A DNA stretch of 64,000 nucleotides from Streptomyces globosus (GCF_003325375.1 NZ_CP030862.1:3289501-3353500), one strand, 5' to 3'; shown: positions 50,669 through 60,258, counted from the first letter of the stretch. The notes: generated by a model not told the origin, from the letters alone. Program-made: numbers and translations.

Positions 50669-51280
50669 GTGCCCGCGGACCAGTCCGCCCCCGCCCAGCC
50701 CACCGGCCGCTTCCAGCCCCCGGACGTCCGCCGCCGCCAGATCCTGGACGCGACGGCCGCCCTGCTCCTGGCCGACAGCTACGAGGCCCTGACCATCAGC
50801 AAGGTCGCCGCCCGCGCCGGGGTCGCCAAAGGCACGGTCTACCTCTACTTCGACTCCAAACAGGAACTCCTGGCCGCCCTCCAGGCGGAGATGTGGGACC
50901 GCATGCTCCAGCAGCCCGCCGCCCTCCTCGAACAGCCCGGCCTGACCTGGACCGAACGCCTCGACGGACTCGTCGCCGCCTGGATCGCCGCCGAACAGAA
51001 CCACCACGAGCTCTACCACCGGCTCTTCCACGAACCCGGCGGCGCCACCGGCGAGGAACCCGCCACCGCGGCCCGCGACCTGCTCGTCACCCTCCTCACG
51101 GAAGGTCGCGCGGCGGGTGAGTTCGACGTGCCTGACCCCGAACTCACCGCGGACTTCCTCACCCACGCCTACACCGGCCCCTGCCACCACACCCAGACCG
51201 ACACCGACATCACCAGAGCCGTCCAAGCCCTCTTCCGCCGCGTAGTCGCCGCTCACCCGCCGAGCGAATCGGCCCCCTGA
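50669..51280 (+). CDS. TetR/AcrR-family regulator of the divergent module
   Basis: A 203-aa regulator. The HTH follows RRRQILDATAALLLADSYEA and KVAARAGVAKGTVYLYFDSK (about 20-60), a typical TetR pattern ending in KQELL. The C-terminal domain holds EQNHHELYHRLFHE and a late cluster of His/Thr (TGPCHHTQTD), which could form a ligand or metal pocket. GTG at 50669 with AAGGAGG 4 bp upstream. It should bind the three TGACC-n3-GGTCA sites (49881, 49900, 50627) and control both arms. Confidence 0.92.
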   Translation: MPADQSAPAQPTGRFQPPDVRRRQILDATAALLLADSYEALTISKVAARAGVAKGTVYLYFDSKQELLAALQAEMWDRMLQQPAALLEQPGLTWTERLDGLVAAWIAAEQNHHELYHRLFHEPGGATGEEPATAARDLLVTLLTEGRAAGEFDVPDPELTADFLTHAYTGPCHHTQTDTDITRAVQALFRRVVAAHPPSESAP

Positions 51281-51729
51281 CCACCTTTGGTGACTGCCGT
51301 CGTGCTCCGTGCTCTCGCGAGATCGCCGGTGCCCGCCGTGTACACCTGCGTGCGGCCGTCGCGGGTCAGCAGGGCGTCCCGCCGGGCGGGCCGTCGTCCT
51401 GGGCGGCCGGCCGGTCCCGCTGCTGCCGGAGGCGGCCGTCGCGCGCCTGCTGCGGCGGTTCGGGGGCGCGGGCGGCAGCAGGCCGCCGAGTGCGGCGGCA
51501 AGCAGCAGCAGCCCCGGCCCGCGCCGGCGCGGCGGCGCGCGCCCCGTCCCGCCCGGTCGGCGGACGCCGCGGCCGCCGGCCCCGAGTCCGTACGCGCACT
51601 GCGGGTGCTCCGGTACGGGCCCCAGGGGCGGCGGCCTTCCCGTCGCCGCGCCGCAGGGGCCGCCGTACACTGCCGACAACGCCCGGGACGGCGAAGGCCG
51701 TCGATTCCTGCGACGGAAAGCGGTCGAGC
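51281..51729. other. Non-coding stretch before the amidinotransferase gene
   Basis: A 449-bp gap with no gene I can support. All six frames give low-complexity Arg/Pro/Ala strings. Fragments such as ALLTRDGRTQVYTAGTG on the minus strand near 51330-51370 look like the end of a protein, but a gene could not be closed. Decayed coding DNA is possible. Confidence 0.35.
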
Positions 51730-52833
51730 ATGGCGGCAGTGCAAGCGGAACCGCTCGTCTCGCCGGTCGGGTCGCACAACGAGTGGGACCCGCTCGAAGA
51801 GATCATCGTCGGGCGCCTCGACGGCGTCCGCATCCCCTCCCGGCACCCTGTCGTGGCGTGCAACATCCCGCCCTGGGCGGCCCGCCTCCAGGGGCTCGCC
51901 GCCGGGTTTCGCTACCCGCGCGTGCTGGTCGAGCGGGCGCAGCAGGAGCTGGACGGGTTCGTCACCCTGCTGGAGTCCCTCGGGATCACCGTCAGGCGCC
52001 CCGAAGCCGTCGACTACGGGCGCCGGTTCGGCACTCCCGACTGGTCCTCCCGCGGCTTCTGCAACTCCTGCCCGCGCGACAGCATGCTCGTCATCGGCGA
52101 CGAGATCATCGAAACGCCGATGGCCTGGCCCTGCCGCTACTTCGAGACGCACTCCTACCGCCCGCTGCTCAAGGAGTACTTCCAGGCCGGCGCCCGCTGG
52201 ACGGCCGCGCCCAAACCGGAGCTCGCGGACGCGCTGTTCGACCCGGGTTTCCGGGTGCCGAAGCCCGGCGAGCCGATGCGCTACATCCTCACCGAGTACG
52301 AGCCGGTGTTCGACGCCGCGGACTTCGTACGGGCCGGGCGGGACCTGTTCGTCACCCGCAGCAACGTCACCAACCGCAGCGGCATCGAGTGGCTGCGCCG
52401 CCACCTCGGGCCCGCGTACCGCATCCACGAGATCGAGAGCCGCTGCCGCACCCCGATGCACATCGACACCACGTTCATGCCGCTGGCACCCGGGAAGGTG
52501 CTCGTCAACCCCGAGTACGTCGACGTCGGCCGGCTGCCCGCCGTGCTCGACTCGTGGGAGGTGCTGGTCGCCCCCGAGCCGGAGCCCATCCGGGACCGCC
52601 TGCTGCGGACCGCCTCGCTGTGCGGCAAGTGGCTGAGCATGAACGTCCTGATGGTCGACGAGAAGCGGGTGATCGCGGAGCGGCACCACACGGGCATGCT
52701 CCGCGCCCTCGAACGGTGGGGCTTCGAGCCGATCCCCTGCGACCTGCTGCACTACGCGCCCTTCGGCGGCTCGTTCCACTGCGCGACGCTCGACGTGCGG
52801 CGCCGCGGCGGCCTGGAGTCGTACTGCCCCTGA
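51730..52833 (+). CDS. Arginine:glycine amidinotransferase-like enzyme
   Basis: A 367-aa enzyme that transfers the amidino group of arginine to an amine. It lines up well with the eukaryotic enzyme: FDAADFVRAGRDLF (the Asp that polarises the His), TRSNVTNRSGIEWLRRHLG, PMHIDTTF (catalytic His and Asp), KWLSMNVLMVDEKRV, and GSFHCATLDVRRRG with the nucleophile Cys. In actinomycetes relatives (for example CyrA-like) take part in natural-product synthesis or make guanidino compounds. The ATG at 51730 has a GGAAAG-like region about 10 bp upstream. No partner methyltransferase for creatine is nearby. Confidence 0.92.
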   Translation: MAAVQAEPLVSPVGSHNEWDPLEEIIVGRLDGVRIPSRHPVVACNIPPWAARLQGLAAGFRYPRVLVERAQQELDGFVTLLESLGITVRRPEAVDYGRRFGTPDWSSRGFCNSCPRDSMLVIGDEIIETPMAWPCRYFETHSYRPLLKEYFQAGARWTAAPKPELADALFDPGFRVPKPGEPMRYILTEYEPVFDAADFVRAGRDLFVTRSNVTNRSGIEWLRRHLGPAYRIHEIESRCRTPMHIDTTFMPLAPGKVLVNPEYVDVGRLPAVLDSWEVLVAPEPEPIRDRLLRTASLCGKWLSMNVLMVDEKRVIAERHHTGMLRALERWGFEPIPCDLLHYAPFGGSFHCATLDVRRRGGLESYCP

Positions 52834-52870
52834 CGCCCCGCCGGCGCCGCGCCGTCAGCCGACCGGGGCG

Positions 52871-52924
52871 AGGGGCGCCCCCGGCGCGGGCTGCGCCCCT
52901 CGGCTGGCAGCAATCAGCTGCCAG
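52871..52924. terminator. Two hairpins after the amidinotransferase gene
   Basis: AGGGGCGC (52871-52878) pairs with GCGCCCCT (52893-52900). Then CTGGCAGC (52904-52911) pairs with GCTGCCAG (52917-52924) around AATCA. The first is a probable terminator. The second could be a terminator or an operator for the proline dehydrogenase gene. Confidence 0.6.
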
Positions 52925-53029
52925 GTGTCACTTCTGCCACTGTTCCGCGCCGGCAGCGGGCTGGAAGGCTGGGGGCCGACCCGCCGCCGGCCGCACCCCG
53001 GCCGCCCGTTCCCGACCGCAAGGCGCACC

Positions 53030-54022
53030 GTGACCACCACCGCTCCCGCATCCCCGTCCCGCCCCTCCGCACCGTCCCGCCCCTCCGACGCCTCGGATGC
53101 CTCGGCCGCGGCCGCCGCGGTCCTGCGCGGCCTCGCCCTCGACGAGGACCTGAAGTGGCGCATCCCCGCGGACCCCCTCCTCGGCCCCCTGGCCCGCCGC
53201 GTGGCCCGCCGCTTCGTCGCCGGGGAGACCCTCGCCGACGCCTGCGAGCGCGCCGCCGCCGTCCTGGCGGCAGGCCACCGCGCCAACGTCGAGTACATGG
53301 GCGAGAGCTGCCGCGACCCCCGGAGGGCGACCGCCGAGACCGAGGTGTTCACGGAGGCCGCCGACCGGCTCCCGCCCGGCTGCTCGATCTCCCTCGACCT
53401 CTCGCACATCGGCCTCGCCGTCGATCCCGACCTGGCCTTCGCCAACGCCTCGCGCATCGCCCGGGCCACCGCCGACACCGGCCGCGAGATGGTCGTCTCG
53501 GCGGAGGGCTCCGACCGCACCGACGCCGTCCTGGCCCTCCACGAGCGGCTGACCGCCACGTACGACCACGTCGGCATCACCCTCCAGGCCCGCCTGCACC
53601 GCACCCGCGACGACCTGCCCCGCGTCCTGGCCCGCCCCGGCCGCGTCCGCCTCGTCAAGGGCGCCTTCGCCGAGCCGGAGTCCGTCGCCCTGCCCCGCGA
53701 GTCCCCCGAACTCCAGGCCCGCTACCTGGAGTCCGCCGCCGCCATCGCCGACTCCGGGCACCTGTGCTCCTTCGCCACCCACGACCGGGACCTCCTCCAC
53801 CGGCTCGGCGAGCGGCTCGGCGGACAGGGCCGCCCCGACGCCTTCTGGGAGTTCGAGACCCTCCTCGGCCTCGGCACCGACCGCCTCGCCGAGATGGCCC
53901 GGCTCGGGCACCCCACCCGCGAGTACGTCGTCTTCGGCACCGAATGGTGGCTCTACGTCTGCAACCGCCTCGCCGAGGACCCTCAGCGCCTCCTCCGCGC
54001 CGTCGCCGACGCGGCCTCCTGA
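53030..54022 (+). CDS. Proline dehydrogenase
   Basis: A 330-aa FAD enzyme of the monofunctional PRODH group. It opens with an Ala/Pro/Ser-rich stretch, then the barrel with GESCRD, SISLDLSHIG, MVVSAEGSDRTD, ARLHRT and RVRLVKGAFAE, matching the FAD and substrate loops. The late EFETLLGL and REYVVFGTEWWLYVCNRLAEDP are the C-terminal signature, with the Arg/Tyr/Trp active-site helix. It oxidises proline to pyrroline-5-carboxylate. GTG at 53030 with a weak AAGG site; the upstream start at 52925 adds a low-complexity tail. The partner P5C dehydrogenase is not in the window. Confidence 0.88.
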   Translation: MTTTAPASPSRPSAPSRPSDASDASAAAAAVLRGLALDEDLKWRIPADPLLGPLARRVARRFVAGETLADACERAAAVLAAGHRANVEYMGESCRDPRRATAETEVFTEAADRLPPGCSISLDLSHIGLAVDPDLAFANASRIARATADTGREMVVSAEGSDRTDAVLALHERLTATYDHVGITLQARLHRTRDDLPRVLARPGRVRLVKGAFAEPESVALPRESPELQARYLESAAAIADSGHLCSFATHDRDLLHRLGERLGGQGRPDAFWEFETLLGLGTDRLAEMARLGHPTREYVVFGTEWWLYVCNRLAEDPQRLLRAVADAAS

Positions 54023-54175
54023 CGGCTGCCGCCCGCCCGGCGGCCCCTCGGCCATGTCGGTGGATCGTGCCGCCCGCCGGGCGCGGGCGACCGCCCCGGG
54101 CGGGCCCGCCGGTGTTCACTCGGTGCCGGCAGGCCCCGCACCGTGCGGGGCACCGAACCCTCCGGGAGGCCCGGC

Positions 54176-54487
54176 ATGCAGTTCGTCCAGATCATCGACT
54201 TCGAGACCGAGCGCATCGAGGACGTGCGCAGGCTGCTCCACGACTACGACGAGCGCGCGCGGGCGGAAGGCCGCGAGACCGGCCCAGTCAGCCGCCTGCT
54301 GCTGAAGGACCGCGCCAACCCCAACCGCCACCTGGCCGTCGTCGGCTTCGACTCCTACGAGACCGCCATGGCCAACAGCCGCGCCCCCGAGACCGACGCG
54401 TTCGCCTCCCACCTGGCCCAGCTGCTGACCAGGCCGCCCGTCTACACCGACTGCGACGTCGAGGAGCAGGACGGCGGCCGCGGCTGA
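54176..54487 (+). CDS. Small alpha/beta-barrel-like protein
   Basis: A 103-aa cytosolic protein (MQFVQIIDFETERIEDVRRL at the start) with alternating strands and helices like the dimeric ABM/ferredoxin fold, and HLAVVGFDSYETAMANSRA in the middle. The family is unknown. ATG at 54176 with GGGAGG 6 bp before it; a longer start at 54143 would leave the ribosome site inside the gene. It lies between the proline dehydrogenase and phosphatase genes. Confidence 0.7.
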   Translation: MQFVQIIDFETERIEDVRRLLHDYDERARAEGRETGPVSRLLLKDRANPNRHLAVVGFDSYETAMANSRAPETDAFASHLAQLLTRPPVYTDCDVEEQDGGRG

Positions 54488-54622
54488 CCCGCACCCGCGG
54501 ACCGTCCCGATGGTGGAAACCGGACGTCCGGCACGGAGAGCGGCCCCGCCCCGGCCGGGCGACCATGGAGGGGTGGAGACGACGGAGCCGCCGCGGGGCC
54601 GGCACGGCCGGGGCGCGGGGCG

Positions 54623-56695
54623 ATGAGCGACCCCGCGGGCATGGAAGGGCTGGTCAGCAGTGCCGCGCAGGCCGCCGGCGGCTGGCTCGGGGCCCTCCCC
54701 ATCGCCCAGGTCGCCACCAGCGCCGACGGCACCATCGTCCGCTGGAACAGGGCCGCCGCCGACCTCCTCGGCTACGGCCCCCAGCAGGTCATGGGCCGGC
54801 ACATCGCCGACCTGCTGCACCCGGGCGTCGACCGCACCCTCGGCCGCTCCCTGTGGGAGGCCGCCACCAACCGGCGCGGCGTCATGGGTACCGTCACCGC
54901 CTGGCACGCCGACGGGCACCCCCTGGAACTGGAGATCTGGGCCTGCCCCGTGCCCGACCAGTACGACGGCCCGTCCGCCCTGCTCGTCTTCGCCGCCGAC
55001 GCCCACGCCGCCCGCCGAATCCGCGGCTCCTCCGCCGTGTGGGACGGCCTCTTCACCCGCTCTCCCGTCGGCATCGGCGTCCTCGACACCGAACTGCGGT
55101 TCCTCCAGGTCAACCCGGCCCTGGAACAGATGAACGGCCTGTCGCAGGCCGCGCACATCGGGCGGCGGCTCACCGAGCTGCTCCCGGAGGTCAACGCCCA
55201 CGAGATGGAGGAGGCGATGCGGCAGGTCCTGGAGACGGGACTGCCCATCCTGGACCTGCGGCGCACCGGACGCACCCCCGCCCGCCCCGACCGCGACCGC
55301 GTGTGGTCGTGCTCGTACGTGCGGGTCGAGGACCCCGGCGGCCGCCCGATCGGCATCGTGGCCACCCTCCTCGACATCACCGAGAAGCAGCACGCCCAGG
55401 TCGAGGCCGAAGCCGGCCGGCGCCGCCTGGCCCTGCTCAGCGAGGCGTCCATGCGGATCGGGTCCAGCCTGGAGGTGGAGCGGACCGCCCAGGAACTCGC
55501 CGACCTCGCGGTGGGCCGCCTCGCCGACGCCGTCACCGTCGACGTCCTCGAATCCCTCGCCCGCGGCGACGACACCGGCAGCGGCCTCGCCGGCGGCACC
55601 GCCCTGCGCCGCCTCGGCAAGGCGCCCCTGACCGGCTCCGCGGTCATCGGCGTCCTCGCCCCGGTCGGCCGCACCCTCACCTTTCCCTACGCCGCCCCCT
55701 ACACGCAGGCCCTCTCCGCCCGCCGCCCGTTCGTCGTGCCCCGCCTCGACGAGGAGGCCATCGCCCCGGCCGGCCGGCACACCAGCCGCCCCGCCCGCCT
55801 GCTCGCCCTCGGCGTGCACTCGATGATGATGGTCCCGCTCGTCGCCCGCGAGACGGTGCTCGGCGTCGCCGGCTTCTACCGCACCGGCCCGTGCGGCCCG
55901 TTCGCCGCGGACGACGTCACCCTCGCCTCCGAACTGGCCGCCCGGGCCGCCGTGGGCATCGACAACGCCCGCCTCTACCACCGCGAGCACGACACCGCGC
56001 TCACCCTCCAGCGCAGCATGCTGCCCCAGCACATCTCCCCGCCGCCCGGCGTCGAGGTCGCCCACCGCTACCTCCCCGCCAGCGACGTCAACGAGGTCGG
56101 CGGCGACTGGTACGACGTCCTGCGACTGCCCGGCGGCCGGGCCGCCTTCCTCATCGGCGACGTGATGGGGCACGGCACCGCGGCCGCCGCGGTGATGGGC
56201 CGGCTCTCCGCCAGCGTCCGGGCACTCGCCCGGCTCGACCTGCCGCCGCCCGAACTGCTCCGGCAGCTCGAAGCCGCCCTGGACGACCTGGCCGAGCCCA
56301 TGCTCGCCACCATGTGCTACGTCGTCACCGACCCGGCGACCGGCCGGTGCAGCGTGGCCCGCGCCGGGCACCCGCCGCCCGCCCTCCTCGCCCCCGGCCG
56401 CGCCGCACGGCTCCTCGACATCCCACCCGACCCGCCCCTCGGCGTGGGACACCCCCGCTACACCACCACCCACCTCACCCTCGAGCCCGGCAGCATCCTC
56501 GTCCTCTACACCGACGGACTCATCGAGGCCCGCGGAAGCGACATCGACGAGCGGCTGGCCGAACTCACCGGCACGCTCTCCGAGGAGCCGCACCCCACCC
56601 TCGCCGGACTCGCCGACGGCCTGCTGGCCCGCCTCGTCCCCGCCTCCGCCGACGACGACATCGCCCTCCTCATCGCCCGCATCCAACCGCCCTGA
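54623..56695 (+). CDS. PAS-PAS-GAF-SpoIIE (PP2C) phosphatase
   Basis: A 690-aa signalling protein. The first PAS is about 20-130 (IAQVATSADGTIVRWNRAAA), the second about 140-255 (SPVGIGVLDTELRFLQVNPA), GAF about 265-440 and the SpoIIE catalytic domain about 465-688. The phosphatase metal-binding motifs are GGDWYDV, IGDVMGHGTAAA, TMCYVV...SVARAGHPPP and LYTDGLIEAR, all intact. It should dephosphorylate an anti-sigma-factor antagonist, as RsbU/RsbP-type proteins do, in response to a PAS or GAF ligand. No partner anti-sigma gene is adjacent. The ATG has weak G-rich sequence upstream. Confidence 0.92.
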   Translation: MSDPAGMEGLVSSAAQAAGGWLGALPIAQVATSADGTIVRWNRAAADLLGYGPQQVMGRHIADLLHPGVDRTLGRSLWEAATNRRGVMGTVTAWHADGHPLELEIWACPVPDQYDGPSALLVFAADAHAARRIRGSSAVWDGLFTRSPVGIGVLDTELRFLQVNPALEQMNGLSQAAHIGRRLTELLPEVNAHEMEEAMRQVLETGLPILDLRRTGRTPARPDRDRVWSCSYVRVEDPGGRPIGIVATLLDITEKQHAQVEAEAGRRRLALLSEASMRIGSSLEVERTAQELADLAVGRLADAVTVDVLESLARGDDTGSGLAGGTALRRLGKAPLTGSAVIGVLAPVGRTLTFPYAAPYTQALSARRPFVVPRLDEEAIAPAGRHTSRPARLLALGVHSMMMVPLVARETVLGVAGFYRTGPCGPFAADDVTLASELAARAAVGIDNARLYHREHDTALTLQRSMLPQHISPPPGVEVAHRYLPASDVNEVGGDWYDVLRLPGGRAAFLIGDVMGHGTAAAAVMGRLSASVRALARLDLPPPELLRQLEAALDDLAEPMLATMCYVVTDPATGRCSVARAGHPPPALLAPGRAARLLDIPPDPPLGVGHPRYTTTHLTLEPGSILVLYTDGLIEARGSDIDERLAELTGTLSEEPHPTLAGLADGLLARLVPASADDDIALLIARIQPP

Positions 56696-56820
56696 CCGGC
56701 GGCCGGCGCAGGGCGCCGCGGACGGCCCACCGCCGGCCACTTCCCGGAGCGCCTAGTTCCTCCCGTGGTGCGGCTCCGCCATGATGAGCGCCCGTCGGGT
56801 TCCGAGGGAAAGGACCGCCC

Positions 56821-58272
56821 ATGGCGAGGCCGCAGACGGGGCAGGGTGTGCTGCGCCGCAAGCCGATCGACCACATCGACGAGACCGAGGGCGCCCCGAG
56901 CGAACAACTCGCGCGCACGCTGGGCCTTTGGCAGCTCACGGCCATCGGCGTCGGCGGCATCATCGGCGCCGGCATCTTCACCCTGGCAGGCACCGTCGCC
57001 AACGGCACCGCGGGACCGGCCGTCCTCATCTCCTTCCTCATCGCCGGCGTCGCCAGCGCCGCCGCGGCGTTCTCCTACGCCGAGTTCGCCGGGCTGATCC
57101 CGAAGGCCGGATCCGCGTACACCTACGGGTACGCCGTCCTCGGCGAGATCGCCGGCTGGTTCATCGGCTGGGACCTCCTGCTGGAGTACACAGCGATCGT
57201 CGCGGTCGTCGCCATCGGCATCTCCGGCTACTTCAACTTCCTCCTGGAGGCGACGGGCACGAGCCTGCCCGTCTGGATGCTCGGCGCGCCCGGCACCGGG
57301 GAAGGCCACCGCGTCGACCTCATCGCCGCCGTCCTGTGCCTCTTCACCGCCTACCTGCTCACCCTCGGCATCAAGAACGCCGCACGCTTCGAGACGGTCG
57401 TCGTCGTCCTGAAGGTGCTGGTGGTGCTGCTGGTCATCGTCGTCGGCTTCTTCCACATCGACACCGCCAACTACACGCCGTTCTTCCCCTACGGCGTCGG
57501 CGGAGCCATCACCGGCGCGGCCACCGTCTTCTTCGCCGTCTTCGGCTACGACGCCATGAGCACCGCCGCCGAGGAGTCCAAGGACGCCCAGCGCCACATG
57601 CCCAAGGCGATCATCTATTCGCTCGCCATCTCCATGGTGCTGTACGTGCTGGCCTGCCTCGTCCTGACGGGCATGCAGAACTACACCGAGATCGACCCGG
57701 AGAGCGGCTTCTCCACCGCGTTCCAGTCCGTGGGCCTCGACGGGGTCGCCAACATCATCGCCGTCGGTGCCATCATCGGCATCCTCACCGTGATGTTCAC
57801 CTTCATGCTCGGTGTGACACGCGTGTGGTTCTCCATGAGCCGCGACGGACTCCTGCCGCACTGGTTCGCCAAGACCCACCCGACCCGGCACGTGCCGACG
57901 CGCGTCACCTGGATCGTCGGCGCGGGCTCCGCGCTCATCGCCGGGTTCGTGCCGATCGGCGAGGCCGCCGAACTCACCAACATCGGCATCCTGCTCGCCT
58001 TCGCCGTCGTGTGCACCGCCGTCATCGTGCTCCGCTACCGGCGCCCCGACCTGCCGCGCCAGTTCCGCACCCCCCTGATGCCGGTCACGCCCGCCATCGG
58101 CGTCATCGCCTCCCTCTGGCTGATCACGTACCTGCGGGTGGAGACCTGGCTCCGCTTCGCGGTGTGGTTCCTCGTCGGCCTGGTCGTCTACCTCGGCTAC
58201 TCCTACCGGCACTCGAACCTCGCCAAGACGCAGCCGGAGGCGGGAGCGGGCGGCCGGCGCCCGCCCGTATAG
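56821..58272 (+). CDS. APC-family amino acid permease (YfnA-like)
   Basis: A 483-aa membrane transporter with about 12 helices. After a cytosolic start (RRKPIDHIDE) come LTAIGVGGIIGAGIFTLAGT (helix 1 with the broken GxG substrate site), AFSYAEFAGLIPKAGSAYTY and FGYDAMSTAAEESKDAQRHM, the cationic amino acid transporter signature. It probably takes up an amino acid by proton or exchange. ATG start with GGAAAGGA about 7 bp before it. It follows the phosphatase gene by 125 bp. Confidence 0.93.
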   Translation: MARPQTGQGVLRRKPIDHIDETEGAPSEQLARTLGLWQLTAIGVGGIIGAGIFTLAGTVANGTAGPAVLISFLIAGVASAAAAFSYAEFAGLIPKAGSAYTYGYAVLGEIAGWFIGWDLLLEYTAIVAVVAIGISGYFNFLLEATGTSLPVWMLGAPGTGEGHRVDLIAAVLCLFTAYLLTLGIKNAARFETVVVVLKVLVVLLVIVVGFFHIDTANYTPFFPYGVGGAITGAATVFFAVFGYDAMSTAAEESKDAQRHMPKAIIYSLAISMVLYVLACLVLTGMQNYTEIDPESGFSTAFQSVGLDGVANIIAVGAIIGILTVMFTFMLGVTRVWFSMSRDGLLPHWFAKTHPTRHVPTRVTWIVGAGSALIAGFVPIGEAAELTNIGILLAFAVVCTAVIVLRYRRPDLPRQFRTPLMPVTPAIGVIASLWLITYLRVETWLRFAVWFLVGLVVYLGYSYRHSNLAKTQPEAGAGGRRPPV

Positions 58273-58387
58273 CCTGCGCAACACCCCGAAAACCCCACTT
58301 CGCAACGGGTTTCACACATCGTGCGAACCGCCTGACAGGAGCGGCCGGGCGTGGGACTTTGGTGGCTCCGCCACGAGGAGGGGATGC

Positions 58388-58978
58388 ATGCCGAAGCACG
58401 CCGGCAGCGAAGCCGAGGCCGAAAAGGACCTCCAGGAGTACTGCGCCTCGATCGGGTTCGACCCCGAGTGGATCGGCCCGGGGGACTGGCAGACGACGAT
58501 CGGGATCGCCTGCAACGAGAAGTACGGCTTCGCCGAAGCCCACAACACCATCGACAAGGACAAGGAACGGCTGCTCAAGGCGGGCGCCCGCGACGCACGC
58601 CAGGCCACGCTCGACGCGGACCCCGACGGCCTGCTCGCGGCCGTGGCCAAGCACTACGCCCTCAAGGACACCCTCGTCCCCGTCATCCTCAAGCAGTGCG
58701 CCGCCGCCTACGCGGGCGGGGAGCGTGTCAACCTCGGCCTGGGCGGATCCCCCCTCGACCCCACCGCGTACGAGGAACTGCGCGAGGAGTGGCGGACCGC
58801 GTCGCAGCTCGCCGGGGGCGGCGTCTTCACCGGGTTCGTCAGCCACGCCCCGCAGGACAAGGCGGCCCTCGGCAAGGGAAACGTGGGAGCCACCCTCGCC
58901 CGGCGCAAGGTCCAGGGGAACCTCCTCGTCAAAATCGCCGGGGTGCGCTTCAACATGCACGTTGACATCGACGCGTAG
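58388..58978 (+). CDS. Soluble protein of unknown function
   Basis: A 196-aa cytosolic protein. It opens with Glu/Ala-rich helices, then IGFDPEWIGPGDWQTTIGIA and a long Lys/Asp-rich helix (NTIDKDKERLLKAGARDAR). The C-terminal half has GVFTGFVSHAPQDKAALGKG and LLVKIAGVRFNMHVDIDA, probably beta-rich. No family is recognised and no motif suggests an enzyme. The ATG has GAGGAGGGG 3 bp upstream. A strong terminator follows, so the gene is expressed as a single unit. Confidence 0.7.
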   Translation: MPKHAGSEAEAEKDLQEYCASIGFDPEWIGPGDWQTTIGIACNEKYGFAEAHNTIDKDKERLLKAGARDARQATLDADPDGLLAAVAKHYALKDTLVPVILKQCAAAYAGGERVNLGLGGSPLDPTAYEELREEWRTASQLAGGGVFTGFVSHAPQDKAALGKGNVGATLARRKVQGNLLVKIAGVRFNMHVDIDA

Positions 58979-58994
58979 CCCCGCCGCGCACGAC

Positions 58995-59029
58995 CGTGCC
59001 GCGCCGGCGGAAACCGCCTGCGCGGCACG
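58995..59029 (+). terminator. Strong terminator after the 196-aa gene
   Basis: CGTGCCGCGC (58995-59004) pairs with GCGCGGCACG (59020-59029). GGCGG and CCGCC extend it to the AAA loop with one C/T mismatch, giving 15 pairs. Confidence 0.85.
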
Positions 59030-59262
59030 GGGGTACGGGGCCCGCGGGCCTGCCGTCAGCCGTAGCCCCCCCTGCGTACCCGGTGCCGTGACGGCTCCGG
59101 GCCGTGGTGACCGCCGGAGTGCAGGGGGTGCGGCAACCGCCGCCCCCGGGCCGGTCCCGTACGGACGTGACAGGGACGGCCCGAGGGCCTGGCCGACGGT
59201 GCGCCAGGCGGCTAGGGTCGCCCGGCAGCACCGACCCCGCCGCCGTACCGACAAGGCACTCC

Positions 59263-60258
59263 GTGACCCGTACCCCCGCCCACCGCACCGCCCCGTCCGC
59301 CGGCCGCCCCGCCCGGCCCGTCCGCCCGGCCCGCCCCGGAGAACTGCCCGCGCTCGTCGAGCACCCGGGCGACCCCGAGCGGAACGCCGCGACGCGCGCC
59401 TACCTCGCCCGGCTCCTCGACAGCGCGTGCACTCACCCCGCATGGTGCCTCGTCGCCGAGGGCGGCGACGGGCGGCCCGTGGGCAGCGTCGTCCTGTGGA
59501 CCCTCCCCGGCCACGACATCCCCCTGGCCGTCGTCCTGTTCGAAGCCCCGGCCGACGAACCGGAGACCGCGGCCGCGCTGCTCGGAGCCGCAGCCGACCT
59601 CGCGGCCGAGCTGGGCGCGACCGCCCTGGAGCACGTCCTCGACGCGCCCGCCCAGGCCCCCCAGTTCCAGCGCGACCCGGAGCGCCGGGCCGGCCTGCTG
59701 CGGCAGGCGGGCTTCCGGCAGGTCCGCGACGGCCGCCGCTTCAGCCTGCACACCGGCCCGCACACCGGCGACCGGCTCCCTCCGGACGACCCCGCGCTCG
59801 TCTTCCGCCCCCTCGCAGAGCTGGGACGGCAACCGTTCGTCGCCCTGCTCGAAGACCTCCTCACGGACACGGCGGACGCCCGGCTCGCCGCCGACGTCCG
59901 CGAACACGGCGCGCGCCGCGCCGCCGAGCTGCTCTTCGAGGAGACCGCCGAGCTGACGCACGATCCCGACTGGTGGGAGATCGGCTACGACGCCGCCGAC
60001 GGCACCCCGGCCGTGATCAGTCTGCCCGCGGAGAACCCGCTCGTGCCCGTGATCGGCTTCGTCGGCGTCGCGCCCGCCCACCGCGGCAAGGGGTACGCGG
60101 CAGCGGCCGTCGTACGCGGCACCCGCATCCTCGCCGCGCACGGCGCGACCGAGATCCGCGGGGACTGCGACGCGGGCAACGCCGCGATGGCGAAGGCGTT
60201 CCTGCGCGCCGGGTACCGGGTCGTCGCGAACCGGCAGGAGTTCAGCCGCCCGCTGTGA
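59263..60258 (+). CDS. GNAT-family N-acetyltransferase
   Basis: A 331-aa protein with two GNAT-like halves. The C-terminal one is canonical, with VIGFVGVAPAHRGKGYAAAA (acetyl-CoA pyrophosphate loop, about 265-285) and GDCDAGNAAMAKAFLRAGY. The N-terminal half (about 40-190) is more diverged. The substrate is unknown; the layout resembles streptomycete proteins of the mycothiol-synthase or RimJ type. GTG at 59263 with an AAGG site; an upstream GTG at 59104 would give an Arg/Pro tail. Confidence 0.85.
   Translation: MTRTPAHRTAPSAGRPARPVRPARPGELPALVEHPGDPERNAATRAYLARLLDSACTHPAWCLVAEGGDGRPVGSVVLWTLPGHDIPLAVVLFEAPADEPETAAALLGAAADLAAELGATALEHVLDAPAQAPQFQRDPERRAGLLRQAGFRQVRDGRRFSLHTGPHTGDRLPPDDPALVFRPLAELGRQPFVALLEDLLTDTADARLAADVREHGARRAAELLFEETAELTHDPDWWEIGYDAADGTPAVISLPAENPLVPVIGFVGVAPAHRGKGYAAAAVVRGTRILAAHGATEIRGDCDAGNAAMAKAFLRAGYRVVANRQEFSRPL

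Noticed and set aside
51253..52779. Long minus-strand frame opposite the amidinotransferase gene
   Set aside because: It mirrors the high-GC coding strand and is Arg/Gly/Ala-rich without motifs; a shadow frame.
58299..58327. TTCGCA/TGCGAA inverted repeat before the 196-aa gene
   Set aside because: Arms of 6 bp with a 17-bp spacer are weak and can arise by chance in this base composition.
59104..59262. N-terminal extension of the GNAT gene
   Set aside because: The extra residues are a Pro/Arg tail lacking the AAGG site seen at the GTG at 59263.
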